From the NCBI GenBank assembly GCA_946699065.1, contig CAMPDV010000291.1, positions 124,001 through 188,000 on the forward strand: DNA of 64,000 nt, given 5' to 3'. Made by a program: the position numbers and the translations under genes. Source of the DNA: Loxodes magnus (taxonomy: Eukaryota > Ciliophora > Karyorelictea > Loxodida > Loxodidae). The notes beneath the pieces were generated by a model. That model searched no databases. It saw only the letters and a list, made by a program, of their open reading frames with translations, and was not told the origin of the DNA. Below, piece by piece: positions 22,592-34,276 of this stretch (its first letter is position 1; each line of letters starts with the position of its first letter).

Positions 22592-23281
22592 ATGAGTGGT
22601 CACACTAGTTATGTATCTGCTGTGGCTATATCCAGTGATTCAGAGTTCATCGTATCGGGAAGTAATGATAATACGGTGAGACTATGGGACGTCAAGACAG
22701 GTACCTGTAAGACCATGAGTGGTCACACTAGTTATGTATATGCTGTGGCTATATCCAGTGATTTAGAGTTCATCGTATCGGGAAGTTATGATTATACGGT
22801 GAGACTATGGGACGTCAAGACAGGTACCTGTAAGACCATGAGTGGTCACACTAGTTGTGTATATGCTGTGGCTATATCCAGTGATTTAGAGTTCATCGTA
22901 TCGGGAAGTTATGATTATACGGTGAGACTATGGGACGTCAAGACAGGTACCTGTAAGACCATGAGTGGTCACACTAGTTATGTATCTGCTGTGGCTATAT
23001 CCAGTGATTCAGAGTTCATCGTATCGGGAAGTCATGATTAGACGGTGAGACTATGGGACGTCAAGACAGGTACCTGTAAGACCATGAGTGGTCACACTAG
23101 TTATGTATATGCTGTGGCTATATCCAGTGATTTAGAGTTCATCGTATCGGGAAGTTATGATTATACGGTGAGACTATGGGACGTCAAGACAGGTACCTGT
23201 AAGACCATGAGTGGTCACACATATTATGTATATGCTGTGGCTATATCCAGTGATTTAGAGTTCATCGTATCGGGAAGTTAA
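22592..23281 (+). repeat. 690-bp cassette, copy 1 of 4
   Basis: Order: Asn25-Asn27, Tyr7-Tyr9-Leu17, Cys7-Tyr9-Leu17, Tyr7-Ser9-His25-TAG, Tyr7-Tyr9-Leu17, TYYVYAV-Leu17 ending in class E TAA. Other copies are 13, 70 and 84 units to the right. Confidence 0.85.
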
Positions 23282-24190
23282 GATTATACGGTGAGACTAT
23301 GGGACGTCAAGACAGGTACCTGTAAGACCATGAGTGGTCACACTAGTTGTGTATCTGCTGTGGCTATATCCAGTGATTCAGAGTTCATCGTATCGGGAAG
23401 TTATGATTATACGGTGAGACTATGGGACGTCAAGACAGGTACCTGTAAGACCATGAGTGGTCACACTAGTTGTGTATATGCTGTGGCTATATCCAGTGAT
23501 TTAGAGTTCATCGTATCGGGAAGTTATGATTATACGGTGAGACTATGGGACGTCAAGACAGGTACCTGTAAGACCATGAGTGGTCACACTAGTTATGTAT
23601 CTGCTGTGGCTATATCCAGTGATTTAGAGTTCATCGTATCGGGAAGTTATGATTATACGGTGAGACTATGGGACGTCAAGACAGGTACCTGTAAGACCAT
23701 GAGTGGTCACACTAGTTGTGTATAAGCTGTGGCTATATCCAGTGATTCAGAGTTCATCGTATCGGGAAGTTAAGATTATACGGTGAGACTATGGAACGTC
23801 AAGACAGGTACCTGTAAGACCATGAGTGGTCACACTAGTTATGTATATGCTGTGACTATATCCAGTGATTTAGAGTTCATCGTATCTGGAAGTTATGATT
23901 ATACGGTGAGACTATGGGACGTCAAGACAGGTACCTGTAAGACCATGAGTGGTCACACTAGTTATGTATCTGCTGTGACTATATCCAGTGATTTAGAGTT
24001 CATCGTATCGGGAAGTTATGATTATACGGTGAGACTATGAAACGTCAAGACAGGTACCTGTAAGACCATGAGTGGTCACACTAGTTATGTATATGCTGTG
24101 ACTATATCCAGTGATTTAGAGTTCATCGTATCTGGAAGTTATGATTATACGGTGAGACTATGGGACGTCAAGACAGGTACCTGTAAGACC

Positions 24191-24880
24191 ATGAGTGGTC
24201 ACACTAGTTATGTATCTGCTGTGGCTATATCCAGTGATTCAGAGTTCATCGTATCGGGAAGTAATGATAATACGGTGAGACTATGGGACGTCAAGACAGG
24301 TACCTGTAAGACCATGAGTGGTCACACTAGTTATGTATATGCTGTGGCTATATCCAGTGATTTAGAGTTCATCGTATCGGGAAGTTATGATTATACGGTG
24401 AGACTATGGGACGTCAAGACAGGTACCTGTAAGACCATGAGTGGTCACACTAGTTGTGTATATGCTGTGGCTATATCCAGTGATTTAGAGTTCATCGTAT
24501 CGGGAAGTTATGATTATACGGTGAGACTATGGGACGTCAAGACAGGTACCTGTAAGACCATGAGTGGTCACACTAGTTATGTATCTGCTGTGGCTATATC
24601 CAGTGATTCAGAGTTCATCGTATCGGGAAGTCATGATTAGACGGTGAGACTATGGGACGTCAAGACAGGTACCTGTAAGACCATGAGTGGTCACACTAGT
24701 TATGTATATGCTGTGGCTATATCCAGTGATTTAGAGTTCATCGTATCGGGAAGTTATGATTATACGGTGAGACTATGGGACGTCAAGACAGGTACCTGTA
24801 AGACCATGAGTGGTCACACATATTATGTATATGCTGTGGCTATATCCAGTGATTTAGAGTTCATCGTATCGGGAAGTTAA
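24191..24880 (+). repeat. 690-bp cassette, copy 2 of 4
   Basis: Same order and stops as 22592-23281, shift 1,599 bp. Confidence 0.85.
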
Positions 24881-24889
24881 GATTATACG

Positions 24890-25639
24890 GTGAGACTATG
24901 GGACGTCAAGACAGGTACCTGTAAGACCATGAGTGGTCACACTAGTTATGTATCTGCTGTGGCTATATCCAGTGATTCAGAGTTCATCGTATCGGGAAGT
25001 TATGATTATACGGTGAGACTATGGGACGTCAAGACAGGTACCTGTAAGACCATGAGTGGTCACACTAGTTGTGTATATGCTGTGGCTATATCCAGTGATT
25101 CAGAGTTCATCGTATCGGGAAGTTATGATTATACGGTGAGACTATGGGACGTCAAGACAGGTACCTGTAAGACCATGAGTGGTCACACTAGTTATGTATA
25201 TGCTGTGGCTATATCCAGTGATTTAGAGTTCATCGTATCGGGAAGTTATGATTATACGGTGAGACTATGGGACGTCAAGACAGGTACCTGTAAGACCATG
25301 AGTGTTCACACACATTATGTATATGCTGTGGCTATATCCAGTGATTCAGAGTTCATCGTATCGGGAAGTTATGATTATACGGTGAGACTATGGGACGTCA
25401 AGACAGGTACCTGTAAGACCATGAGTGGTCACACTAGTTATGTATCTGCTGTGGCTATATCCAGTGATTCAGAGTTCATCGTATCGGGAAGTTATGATTA
25501 TACGGTGAGACTATGGAACGTCAAGACAGGTACCTGTAAGACCATGAGTGGTCACACACATTATGTATATGCTGTGGCTATATCCAGTGATTCAGAGTTC
25601 ATCGTATCGGGAAGTTATGATTATACGGTGAGACTATGA
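24890..25639 (+). CDS. WD40 open stretch, 249 aa, 6 blades
   Basis: It opens after class E TAA 24878 and ends at TGA 25637. One blade has Gly3 to Val followed by THY (near 25,304), losing the GH glycine. Blade types otherwise are Cys7-Tyr9, Tyr7-Tyr9 and Tyr7-Ser9. Confidence 0.35.
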   Translation: MRLWDVKTGTCKTMSGHTSYVSAVAISSDSEFIVSGSYDYTVRLWDVKTGTCKTMSGHTSCVYAVAISSDSEFIVSGSYDYTVRLWDVKTGTCKTMSGHTSYVYAVAISSDLEFIVSGSYDYTVRLWDVKTGTCKTMSVHTHYVYAVAISSDSEFIVSGSYDYTVRLWDVKTGTCKTMSGHTSYVSAVAISSDSEFIVSGSYDYTVRLWNVKTGTCKTMSGHTHYVYAVAISSDSEFIVSGSYDYTVRL

Positions 25640-25666
25640 AACGTCAAGACAGGTACCTGTAAGACC

Positions 25667-26992
25667 ATGAGTGGTCACACTAGTTATGTATCTGCTGTGG
25701 CTATATCCAGTGATTCAGAGTTCATCGTATCGGGAAGTAATGATAATACGGTGAGACTATGGGACGTCAAGACAGGTACCTGTAAGACCATGAGTGGTCA
25801 CACTAGTTATGTATATGCTGTGGCTATATCCAGTGATTTAGAGTTCATCGTATCGGGAAGTTATGATTATACGGTGAGACTATGGGACGTCAAGACAGGT
25901 ACCTGTAAGACCATGAGTGGTCACACTAGTTATGTATCTGCTGTGGCTATATCCAGTGATTCAGAGTTCATCGTATCGGGAAGTAATGATAATACGGTGA
26001 GACTATGGGACGTCAAGACAGGTACCTGTAAGACCATGAGTGGTCACACTAGTTGTGTATATGCTGTGGCTATATCCAGTGATTCAGAGTTCATCGTATC
26101 GGGAAGTAATGATAATACGGTGAGACTATGGGACGTCAAGACAGGTACCTGTAAGACCATGAGTGGTCACACTAGTTATGTATCTGCTGTGGCTATATCC
26201 AGTGATTTAGAGTTCATCGTATCGGGAAGTTATGATTATACGGTGAGACTATGGGACGTCAAGACAGGTACCTGTAAGACCATGAGTGGTCACACTAGTT
26301 ATGTATCTGCTGTGGCTATATCCAGTGATTCAGAGTTCATCGTATCGGGAAGTTATGATTATACGGTGAGACTATGGGACGTCAAGACAGGTACCTGTAA
26401 GACCATGAGTGGTCACACTAGTTATGTATCTGCTGTGGCTATATCCAGTGATTTAGAGTTCATCGTATCGGGAAGTTATGATTATACGGTGAGACTATGG
26501 GACGTCAAGACAGGTACCTGTAAGACCATGAGTGGTCACACTAGTTATGTATCTGCTGTGGCTATATCCAGTGATTCAGAGTTCATCGTATCGGGAAGTT
26601 ATGATTATACGGTGAGACTATGGGACGTCAAGACAGGTACCTGTAAGACCATGAGTGGTCACACTAGTTATGTATCTGCTGTGGCTATATCCAGTGATTC
26701 AGAGTTCATCGTATCGGGAAGTTATGATTATACGGTGAGACTATGGGACGTCAAGACAGGTACCTGTAAGACCATGAGTGGTCACACTAGTTATGTATCT
26801 GCTGTGGCTATATCCAGTGATTCAGAGTTCATCGTATCGGGAAGTTATGATTATACGGTGAGACTATGGGACGTCAAGACAGGTACCTGTAAGACCATGA
26901 GTGGTCACACACATTATGTATATGCTGTGGCTATATCCAGTGATTCAGAGTTCATCGTATCGGGAAGTTATGATTATACGGTGAGACTATGA
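25667..26992 (+). CDS. WD40 open stretch, 441 aa, about 11 blades
   Basis: From the ATG after TGA 25637 to TGA 26990. Three Asn25-Asn27 blades occur near the start, followed by six consecutive Tyr7-Ser9-Tyr25 blades that differ only at residue 17 (Leu or Ser), then a THYVYAV blade. Confidence 0.38.
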   Translation: MSGHTSYVSAVAISSDSEFIVSGSNDNTVRLWDVKTGTCKTMSGHTSYVYAVAISSDLEFIVSGSYDYTVRLWDVKTGTCKTMSGHTSYVSAVAISSDSEFIVSGSNDNTVRLWDVKTGTCKTMSGHTSCVYAVAISSDSEFIVSGSNDNTVRLWDVKTGTCKTMSGHTSYVSAVAISSDLEFIVSGSYDYTVRLWDVKTGTCKTMSGHTSYVSAVAISSDSEFIVSGSYDYTVRLWDVKTGTCKTMSGHTSYVSAVAISSDLEFIVSGSYDYTVRLWDVKTGTCKTMSGHTSYVSAVAISSDSEFIVSGSYDYTVRLWDVKTGTCKTMSGHTSYVSAVAISSDSEFIVSGSYDYTVRLWDVKTGTCKTMSGHTSYVSAVAISSDSEFIVSGSYDYTVRLWDVKTGTCKTMSGHTHYVYAVAISSDSEFIVSGSYDYTVRL

Positions 26993-27019
26993 AACGTCAA
27001 GACAGGTACCTGTAAGACC

Positions 27020-28399
27020 ATGAGTGGTCACACTAGTTATGTATATGCTGTGGCTATATCCAGTGATTTAGAGTTCATCGTATCTGGAAGTAATGATTAT
27101 ACGGTGAGACTATGGAACGTCAAGACAGGTACCTGTAAGACCATGAGTGGTCACACTAGTTATGTATCTGCTGTGGCTATATCCAGTGATTCAGAGTTCA
27201 TCGTATCGGGAAGTCATGATTATACGGTGAGACTATGGGACGTCAAGACAGGTACCTGTAAGACCATGAGTGGTCACACTAGTTATGTATCTGCTGTGGC
27301 TATATCCAGTGATTCAGAGTTCATCGTATCGGGAAGTAATGATAATACGGTGAGACTATGGGACGTCAAGACAGGTACCTGTAAGACCATGAGTGGTCAC
27401 ACTAGTTGTGTATATGCTGTGGCTATATCCAGTGATTCAGAGTTCATCGTATCGGGAAGTAATGATAATACGGTGAGACTATGGGACGTCAAGACAGGTA
27501 CCTGTAAGACCATGAGTGGTCACACTAGTTATGTATCTGCTGTGGCTATATCCAGTGATTTAGAGTTCATCGTATCGGGAAGTCATGATTAGACGGTGAG
27601 ACTATGGGACGTCAAGACAGGTACCTGTAAGACCATGAGTGGTCACACTAGTTATGTATATGCTGTGGCTATATCCAGTGATTTAGAGTTCATCGTATCG
27701 GGAAGTTATGATTATACGGTGAGACTATGGGACGTCAAGACAGGTACCTGTAAGACCATGAGTGGTCACACTAGTTATGTATCTGCTGTGGCTATATCCA
27801 GTGATTCAGAGTTCATCGTATCGGGAAGTTATGATTATACGGTGAGACTATGGGACGTCAAGACAGGTACCTGTAAGACCATGAGTGGTCACACTAGTTA
27901 TGTATCTGCTGTGGCTATATCCAGTGATTCAGAGTTCATCGTATCTGGAAGTTATGATTATACGGTGAGACTATGGGACGTCAAGACAGGTACCTGTAAG
28001 ACCATGAGTGGTCACACTAGTTATGTATATGCTGTGGCTATATCCAGTGATTTAGAGTTCATCGTATCGGGAAGTTATGATTATACGGTGAGACTATGGG
28101 ACGTCAAGACAGGTACCTGTAAGACCATGAGTGGTCACACTAGTTATGTATCTGCTGTGGCTATATCCAGTGATTCAGAGTTCATCGTATCGGGAAGTTA
28201 TGATTATACGGTGAGACTATGGGACGTCAAGACAGGTACCTGTAAGACCATGAGTGGTCACACTAGTTGTGTATATGCTGTGGCTATATCCAGTGATTCA
28301 GAGTTCATCGTATCGGGAAGTTATGATTATACGGTGAGACTATGGGACGTCAAGACAGGTACCTGTAAGACCATGAGTGGTCACACTAGTTATGTATAA
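27020..28399 (+). CDS. Two adjacent WD40 open stretches, 190 and 267 aa
   Basis: 27020-27592 ends at TAG 27590, and 27596-28399 begins at the next GTG and ends at class A TAA 28397. The first has two Asn25-Asn27 blades; the second is mostly Tyr25 blades. Without the single TAG they would form one stretch of about 460 residues. Confidence 0.36.
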
Positions 28400-31078
28400 G
28401 CTGTGGCTATATCCAGTGATTCAGAGTTCATCGTATCGGGAAGTTATGATTATACGGTGAGACTATGGGACGTCAAGACAGGTACCTGTAAGACCATGAG
28501 TGGTCACACTAGTTATGTATAAGCTGTGGCTATATCCAGTGATTCAGAGTTCATCGTATCGGGAAGTTATGATTATACGGTGAGACTATGGAACGTCAAG
28601 ACAGGTACCTGTAAGACCATGAGTGGTCACACACATTATGTATATGCTGTGGCTATATCCAGTGATTCAGAGTTCATCGTATCTGGAAGTAATGATTATA
28701 CGGTGAGACTATGGGACGTCAAGACAGGTACCTGTAAGACCATGAGTGGTCACACTAGTTATGTATCTGCTGTGGCTATATCCAGTGATTCAGAGTTCAT
28801 CGTATCGGGAAGTTATGATTATACGGTGAGACTATGAAACGTCAAGACAGGTACCTGTAAGACCATGAGTGGTCACACTAGTTATGTATATGCTGTGGCT
28901 ATATCCAGTGATTTAGAGTTCATCGTATCGGGAAGTTATGATTATACGGTGAGACTATGGGACGTCAAGACAGGTACCTGTAAGACCATGAGTGGTCACA
29001 CTAGTTATGTATCTGCTGTGGCTATATCCAGTGATTCAGAGTTCATCGTATCTGGAAGTTATGATTATACGGTGAGACTATGGGACGTCAAGACAGGTAC
29101 CTGTAAGACCATGAGTGGTCACACTAGTTATGTATCTGCTGTGGCTATATCCAGTGATTTAGAGTTCATCGTATCGGGAAGTTATGATTATACGGTGAGA
29201 CTATGGAACGTCAAGACAGGTACCTGTAAGACCATGAGTGGTCACACTAGTTATGTATAAGCTGTGGCTATATCCAGTGATTCAGAGTTCATCGTATCGG
29301 GAAGTTATGATTATACGGTGAGACTATGGAACGTCAAGACAGGTACCTGTAAGACCATGAGTGGTCACACTAGTTGTGTATATGCTGTGGCTATATCCAG
29401 TGATTCAGAGTTCATCGTATCGGGAAGTAATGATAATACGGTGAGACTATGGAACGTCAAGACAGGTACCTGTAAGACCATGAGTGGTCACACTAGTTAT
29501 GTATATGCTGTGACTATATCCAGTGATTTAGAGTTCATCGTATCTGGAAGTAATGATTATACGGTGATACTATGGAACGTCAAGACAGGTACCTGTAAGA
29601 CCATGAGTGGTCACACTAGTTATGTATCTGCTGTGGCTATATCCAGTGATTCAGAGTTCATCGTATCGGGAAGTTATGATTATACGGTGAGACTATGGAA
29701 CGTCAAGACAGGTACCTGTAAGACCATGAGTGGTCACACTAGTTATGTATAAGCTGTGGCTATATCCAGTGATTCAGAGTTCATCGTATCGGGAAGTTAT
29801 GATTATACGGTGAGACTATGGGACGTCAAGACAGGTACCTGTAAGACCATGAGTGGTCACACTAGTTGTGTATAAGCTGTGGCTATATCCAGTGATTCAG
29901 AGTTCATCGTATCGGGAAGTTATGATTATACGGTGAGACTATGGGACGTCAAGACAGGTACCTGTAAGACCATGAGTGGTCACACTAGTTGTGTATATGC
30001 TGTGGCTATATCCAGTGATTTAGAGTTCATCGTATCGGGAAGTTATGATTATACGGTGAGACTATGGGACGTCAAGACAGGTACCTGTAAGACCATGAGT
30101 GGTCACACTAGTTATGTATATGCTGTGGCTATATCCAGTGATTTAGAGTTCATCGTATCGGGAAGTTATGATTATACGGTGAGACTATGGGACGTCAAGA
30201 CAGGTACCTGTAAGACCATGAGTGGTCACACATATTATGTATATGCTGTGGCTATATCCAGTGATTTAGAGTTCATCGTATCGGGAAGTTAAGATTATAC
30301 GGTGAGACTATGGGACGTCAAGACAGGTACCTGTAAGACCATGAGTGGTCACACTAGTTGTGTATCTGCTGTGGCTATATCCAGTGATTCAGAGTTCATC
30401 GTATCGGGAAGTTATGATTATACGGTGAGACTATGGGACGTCAAGACAGGTACCTGTAAGACCATGAGTGGTCACACTAGTTGTGTATAAGCTGTGGCTA
30501 TATCCAGTGATTCAGAGTTCATCGTATCGGGAAGTTATGATTATACGGTGAGACTATGGAACGTCAAGACAGGTACCTGTAAGACCATGAGTGGTCACAC
30601 ACATTATGTATATGCTGTGGCTATATCCAGTGATTTAGAGTTCATCGTATCTGGAAGTAATGATTATACGGTGAGACTATGAAACGTCAAGACAGGTACC
30701 TGTAAGACCATGAGTGGTCACACTAGTTGTGTATATGCTGTGGCTATATCCAGTGATTCAGAGTTCATCGTATCGGGAAGTTATGATTATACGGTGAGAC
30801 TATGGAACGTCAAGACAGGTACCTGTAAGACCATGAGTGGTCACACACATTATGTATATGCTGTGGCTATATCCAGTGATTCAGAGTTCATCGTATCGGG
30901 AAGTTATGATTATACGGTGAGACTATGAAACGTCAAGACAGGTACCTGTAAGACCATGAGTGGTCACACTAGTTATGTATCTGCTGTGGCTATATCCAGT
31001 GATTTAGAGTTCATCGTATCTGGAAGTAATGATTATACGGTGAGACAATGAAACGTCAAGACAGGTACCTGTAAGACC
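28400..31078 (+). pseudogene. Short stretches with mixed A, D and E stops
   Basis: Open parts 28526-28837, 28865-29260, 29264-29752, 29879-30292, 30302-30490, 30494-30682 and 30710-30928. The 29264 part has Ala12 to Thr and the only Arg30 to Ile (ata 29567-29569). At 31,046 Leu31 is CAA (Gln), directly followed by TGA, in one unit only. Confidence 0.42.
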
Positions 31079-31201
31079 ATGAGTGGTCACACTAGTTATG
31101 TATCTGCTGTGGCTATATCCAGTGATTCAGAGTTCATCGTATCGGGAAGTCATGATTATACGGTGAGACTATGGGACGTCAAGACAGGTACCTGTAAGAC
31201 C

Positions 31202-31891
31202 ATGAGTGGTCACACTAGTTATGTATCTGCTGTGGCTATATCCAGTGATTCAGAGTTCATCGTATCGGGAAGTAATGATAATACGGTGAGACTATGGGAC
31301 GTCAAGACAGGTACCTGTAAGACCATGAGTGGTCACACTAGTTATGTATATGCTGTGGCTATATCCAGTGATTTAGAGTTCATCGTATCGGGAAGTTATG
31401 ATTATACGGTGAGACTATGGGACGTCAAGACAGGTACCTGTAAGACCATGAGTGGTCACACTAGTTGTGTATATGCTGTGGCTATATCCAGTGATTTAGA
31501 GTTCATCGTATCGGGAAGTTATGATTATACGGTGAGACTATGGGACGTCAAGACAGGTACCTGTAAGACCATGAGTGGTCACACTAGTTATGTATCTGCT
31601 GTGGCTATATCCAGTGATTCAGAGTTCATCGTATCGGGAAGTCATGATTAGACGGTGAGACTATGGGACGTCAAGACAGGTACCTGTAAGACCATGAGTG
31701 GTCACACTAGTTATGTATATGCTGTGGCTATATCCAGTGATTTAGAGTTCATCGTATCGGGAAGTTATGATTATACGGTGAGACTATGGGACGTCAAGAC
31801 AGGTACCTGTAAGACCATGAGTGGTCACACATATTATGTATATGCTGTGGCTATATCCAGTGATTTAGAGTTCATCGTATCGGGAAGTTAA
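31202..31891 (+). repeat. 690-bp cassette, copy 3 of 4
   Basis: Same order and stops, shift 8,610 bp from copy 1. The larger region 30,710-32,383 also follows 22,100-23,773 with few differences (Ser9/Tyr9 in one blade, CAA at 31,046, WN/WD after the last TAA). Confidence 0.85.
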
Positions 31892-32923
31892 GATTATACG
31901 GTGAGACTATGGGACGTCAAGACAGGTACCTGTAAGACCATGAGTGGTCACACTAGTTGTGTATCTGCTGTGGCTATATCCAGTGATTCAGAGTTCATCG
32001 TATCGGGAAGTTATGATTATACGGTGAGACTATGGGACGTCAAGACAGGTACCTGTAAGACCATGAGTGGTCACACTAGTTGTGTATATGCTGTGGCTAT
32101 ATCCAGTGATTTAGAGTTCATCGTATCGGGAAGTTATGATTATACGGTGAGACTATGGGACGTCAAGACAGGTACCTGTAAGACCATGAGTGGTCACACT
32201 AGTTATGTATATGCTGTGGCTATATCCAGTGATTTAGAGTTCATCGTATCGGGAAGTTATGATTATACGGTGAGACTATGGGACGTCAAGACAGGTACCT
32301 GTAAGACCATGAGTGGTCACACTAGTTGTGTATAAGCTGTGGCTATATCCAGTGATTCAGAGTTCATCGTATCGGGAAGTTAAGATTATACGGTGAGACT
32401 ATGGGACGTCAAGACAGGTACCTGTAAGACCATGAGTGGTCACACTAGTTATGTATATGCTGTGGCTATATCCAGTGATTTAGAGTTCATCGTATCGGGA
32501 AGTTATGATTATACGGTGAGACTATGAAACGTCAAGACAGGTACCTGTAAGACCATGAGTGGTCACACTAGTTGTGTATCTGCTGTGGCTATATCCAGTG
32601 ATTCAGAGTTCATCGTATCGGGAAGTTATGATTATACGGTGAGACTATGGAACGTCAAGACAGGTACCTGTAAGACCATGAGTGGTCACACACATTATGT
32701 ATATGCTGTGGCTATATCCAGTGATTTAGAGTTCATCGTATCTGGAAGTAATGATTATACGGTGAGACTATGAAACGTCAAGACAGGTACCTGTAAGACC
32801 ATGAGTGGTCACACTAGTTGTGTATATGCTGTGGCTATATCCAGTGATTTAGAGTTCATCGTATCGGGAAGTTATGATTATACGGTGAGACTATGGGACG
32901 TCAAGACAGGTACCTGTAAGACC

Positions 32924-33613
32924 ATGAGTGGTCACACTAGTTATGTATCTGCTGTGGCTATATCCAGTGATTCAGAGTTCATCGTATCGGGAAGTAATGA
33001 TAATACGGTGAGACTATGGGACGTCAAGACAGGTACCTGTAAGACCATGAGTGGTCACACTAGTTATGTATATGCTGTGGCTATATCCAGTGATTTAGAG
33101 TTCATCGTATCGGGAAGTTATGATTATACGGTGAGACTATGGGACGTCAAGACAGGTACCTGTAAGACCATGAGTGGTCACACTAGTTGTGTATATGCTG
33201 TGGCTATATCCAGTGATTTAGAGTTCATCGTATCGGGAAGTTATGATTATACGGTGAGACTATGGGACGTCAAGACAGGTACCTGTAAGACCATGAGTGG
33301 TCACACTAGTTATGTATCTGCTGTGGCTATATCCAGTGATTCAGAGTTCATCGTATCGGGAAGTCATGATTAGACGGTGAGACTATGGGACGTCAAGACA
33401 GGTACCTGTAAGACCATGAGTGGTCACACTAGTTATGTATATGCTGTGGCTATATCCAGTGATTTAGAGTTCATCGTATCGGGAAGTTATGATTATACGG
33501 TGAGACTATGGGACGTCAAGACAGGTACCTGTAAGACCATGAGTGGTCACACATATTATGTATATGCTGTGGCTATATCCAGTGATTTAGAGTTCATCGT
33601 ATCGGGAAGTTAA
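32924..33613 (+). repeat. 690-bp cassette, copy 4 of 4
   Basis: Same order and stops, shift 10,332 bp from copy 1. A partial copy of its right end precedes TAA 30290. Confidence 0.85.
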
Positions 33614-33622
33614 GATTATACG

Positions 33623-34249
33623 GTGAGACTATGGGACGTCAAGACAGGTACCTGTAAGACCATGAGTGGTCACACTAGTTGTGTATCTGCTGTGGCTATA
33701 TCCAGTGATTCAGAGTTCATCGTATCGGGAAGTTATGATTATACGGTGAGACTATGGGACGTCAAGACAGGTACCTGTAAGACCATGAGTGGTCACACTA
33801 GTTGTGTATATGCTGTGGCTATATCCAGTGATTTAGAGTTCATCGTATCGGGAAGTTATGATTATACGGTGAGACTATGGGACGTCAAGACAGGTACCTG
33901 TAAGACCATGAGTGGTCACACTAGTTATGTATATGCTGTGGCTATATCCAGTGATTTAGAGTTCATCGTATCGGGAAGTTATGATTATACGGTGAGACTA
34001 TGGGACGTCAAGACAGGTACCTGTAAGACCATGAGTGGTCACACTAGTTGTGTATATGCTGTGGCTATATCCAGTGATTCAGAGTTCATCGTATCGGGAA
34101 GTTATGATTATACGGTGAGACTATGGAACGTCAAGACAGGTACCTGTAAGACCATGAGTGGTCACACACATTATGTATATGCTGTGGCTATATCCAGTGA
34201 TTCAGAGTTCATCGTATCGGGAAGTTATGATTATACGGTGAGACTATGA
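33623..34249 (+). CDS. WD40 open stretch, 208 aa, 5 blades
   Basis: From GTG after class E TAA 33611 to TGA 34247. It runs Cys7-Ser9, Cys7-Tyr9, Tyr7-Tyr9, Cys7-Tyr9, THY. The first blades equal those after the other cassette copies (23291, 31901), without the class A TAA that ends them there. Confidence 0.35.
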   Translation: MRLWDVKTGTCKTMSGHTSCVSAVAISSDSEFIVSGSYDYTVRLWDVKTGTCKTMSGHTSCVYAVAISSDLEFIVSGSYDYTVRLWDVKTGTCKTMSGHTSYVYAVAISSDLEFIVSGSYDYTVRLWDVKTGTCKTMSGHTSCVYAVAISSDSEFIVSGSYDYTVRLWNVKTGTCKTMSGHTHYVYAVAISSDSEFIVSGSYDYTVRL

Positions 34250-34276
34250 AACGTCAAGACAGGTACCTGTAAGACC

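Larger units (their letters stand above)
22469..24889 (+). pseudogene. Two copies of the NDN-TAG-TYY-TAA cassette with flanks
   Basis: Open parts 22469-23041 and 24068-24640 (190 aa each), each followed by a 78-aa part (23045-23281, 24644-24880) after a TAG. Between them are 23291-23725 and 23783-24040, the latter with two Ala12 to Thr blades. Class E stops at 23279, 23771 and 24878 end the parts with a TYYVYAV blade or similar. Confidence 0.42.
2867..33373 (+). other. Class B stops: TAG at residue 27 (17 copies)
   Basis: The context is gat-TAG-acg in place of gat-TAT-acg. Copies start at 2867, 2990, 3236, 3359, 4835, 4958, 5573, 11600, 17258, 17504, 17627, 17750, 23039, 24638, 27590, 31649 and 33371. 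All but 3359 follow His25, so the variant is linked to the SHD haplotype and probably has one origin. The class is absent right of 33.4 kb. Residue 27 lies between tetrad Asp and Thr, where WD40 proteins often carry Gln, Lys, Asn or Gly. Confidence 0.9.
31079..33622 (+). pseudogene. Third and fourth copies of the NDN-TAG-TYY-TAA cassette
   Basis: 190-aa parts 31079-31651 and 32801-33373, each with a 78-aa part after TAG (31655-31891, 33377-33613). Between them are 31901-32335 and 32555-32773. The 30,710-32,383 run is the 70-unit-distant copy of 22,100-23,773. Confidence 0.42.
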
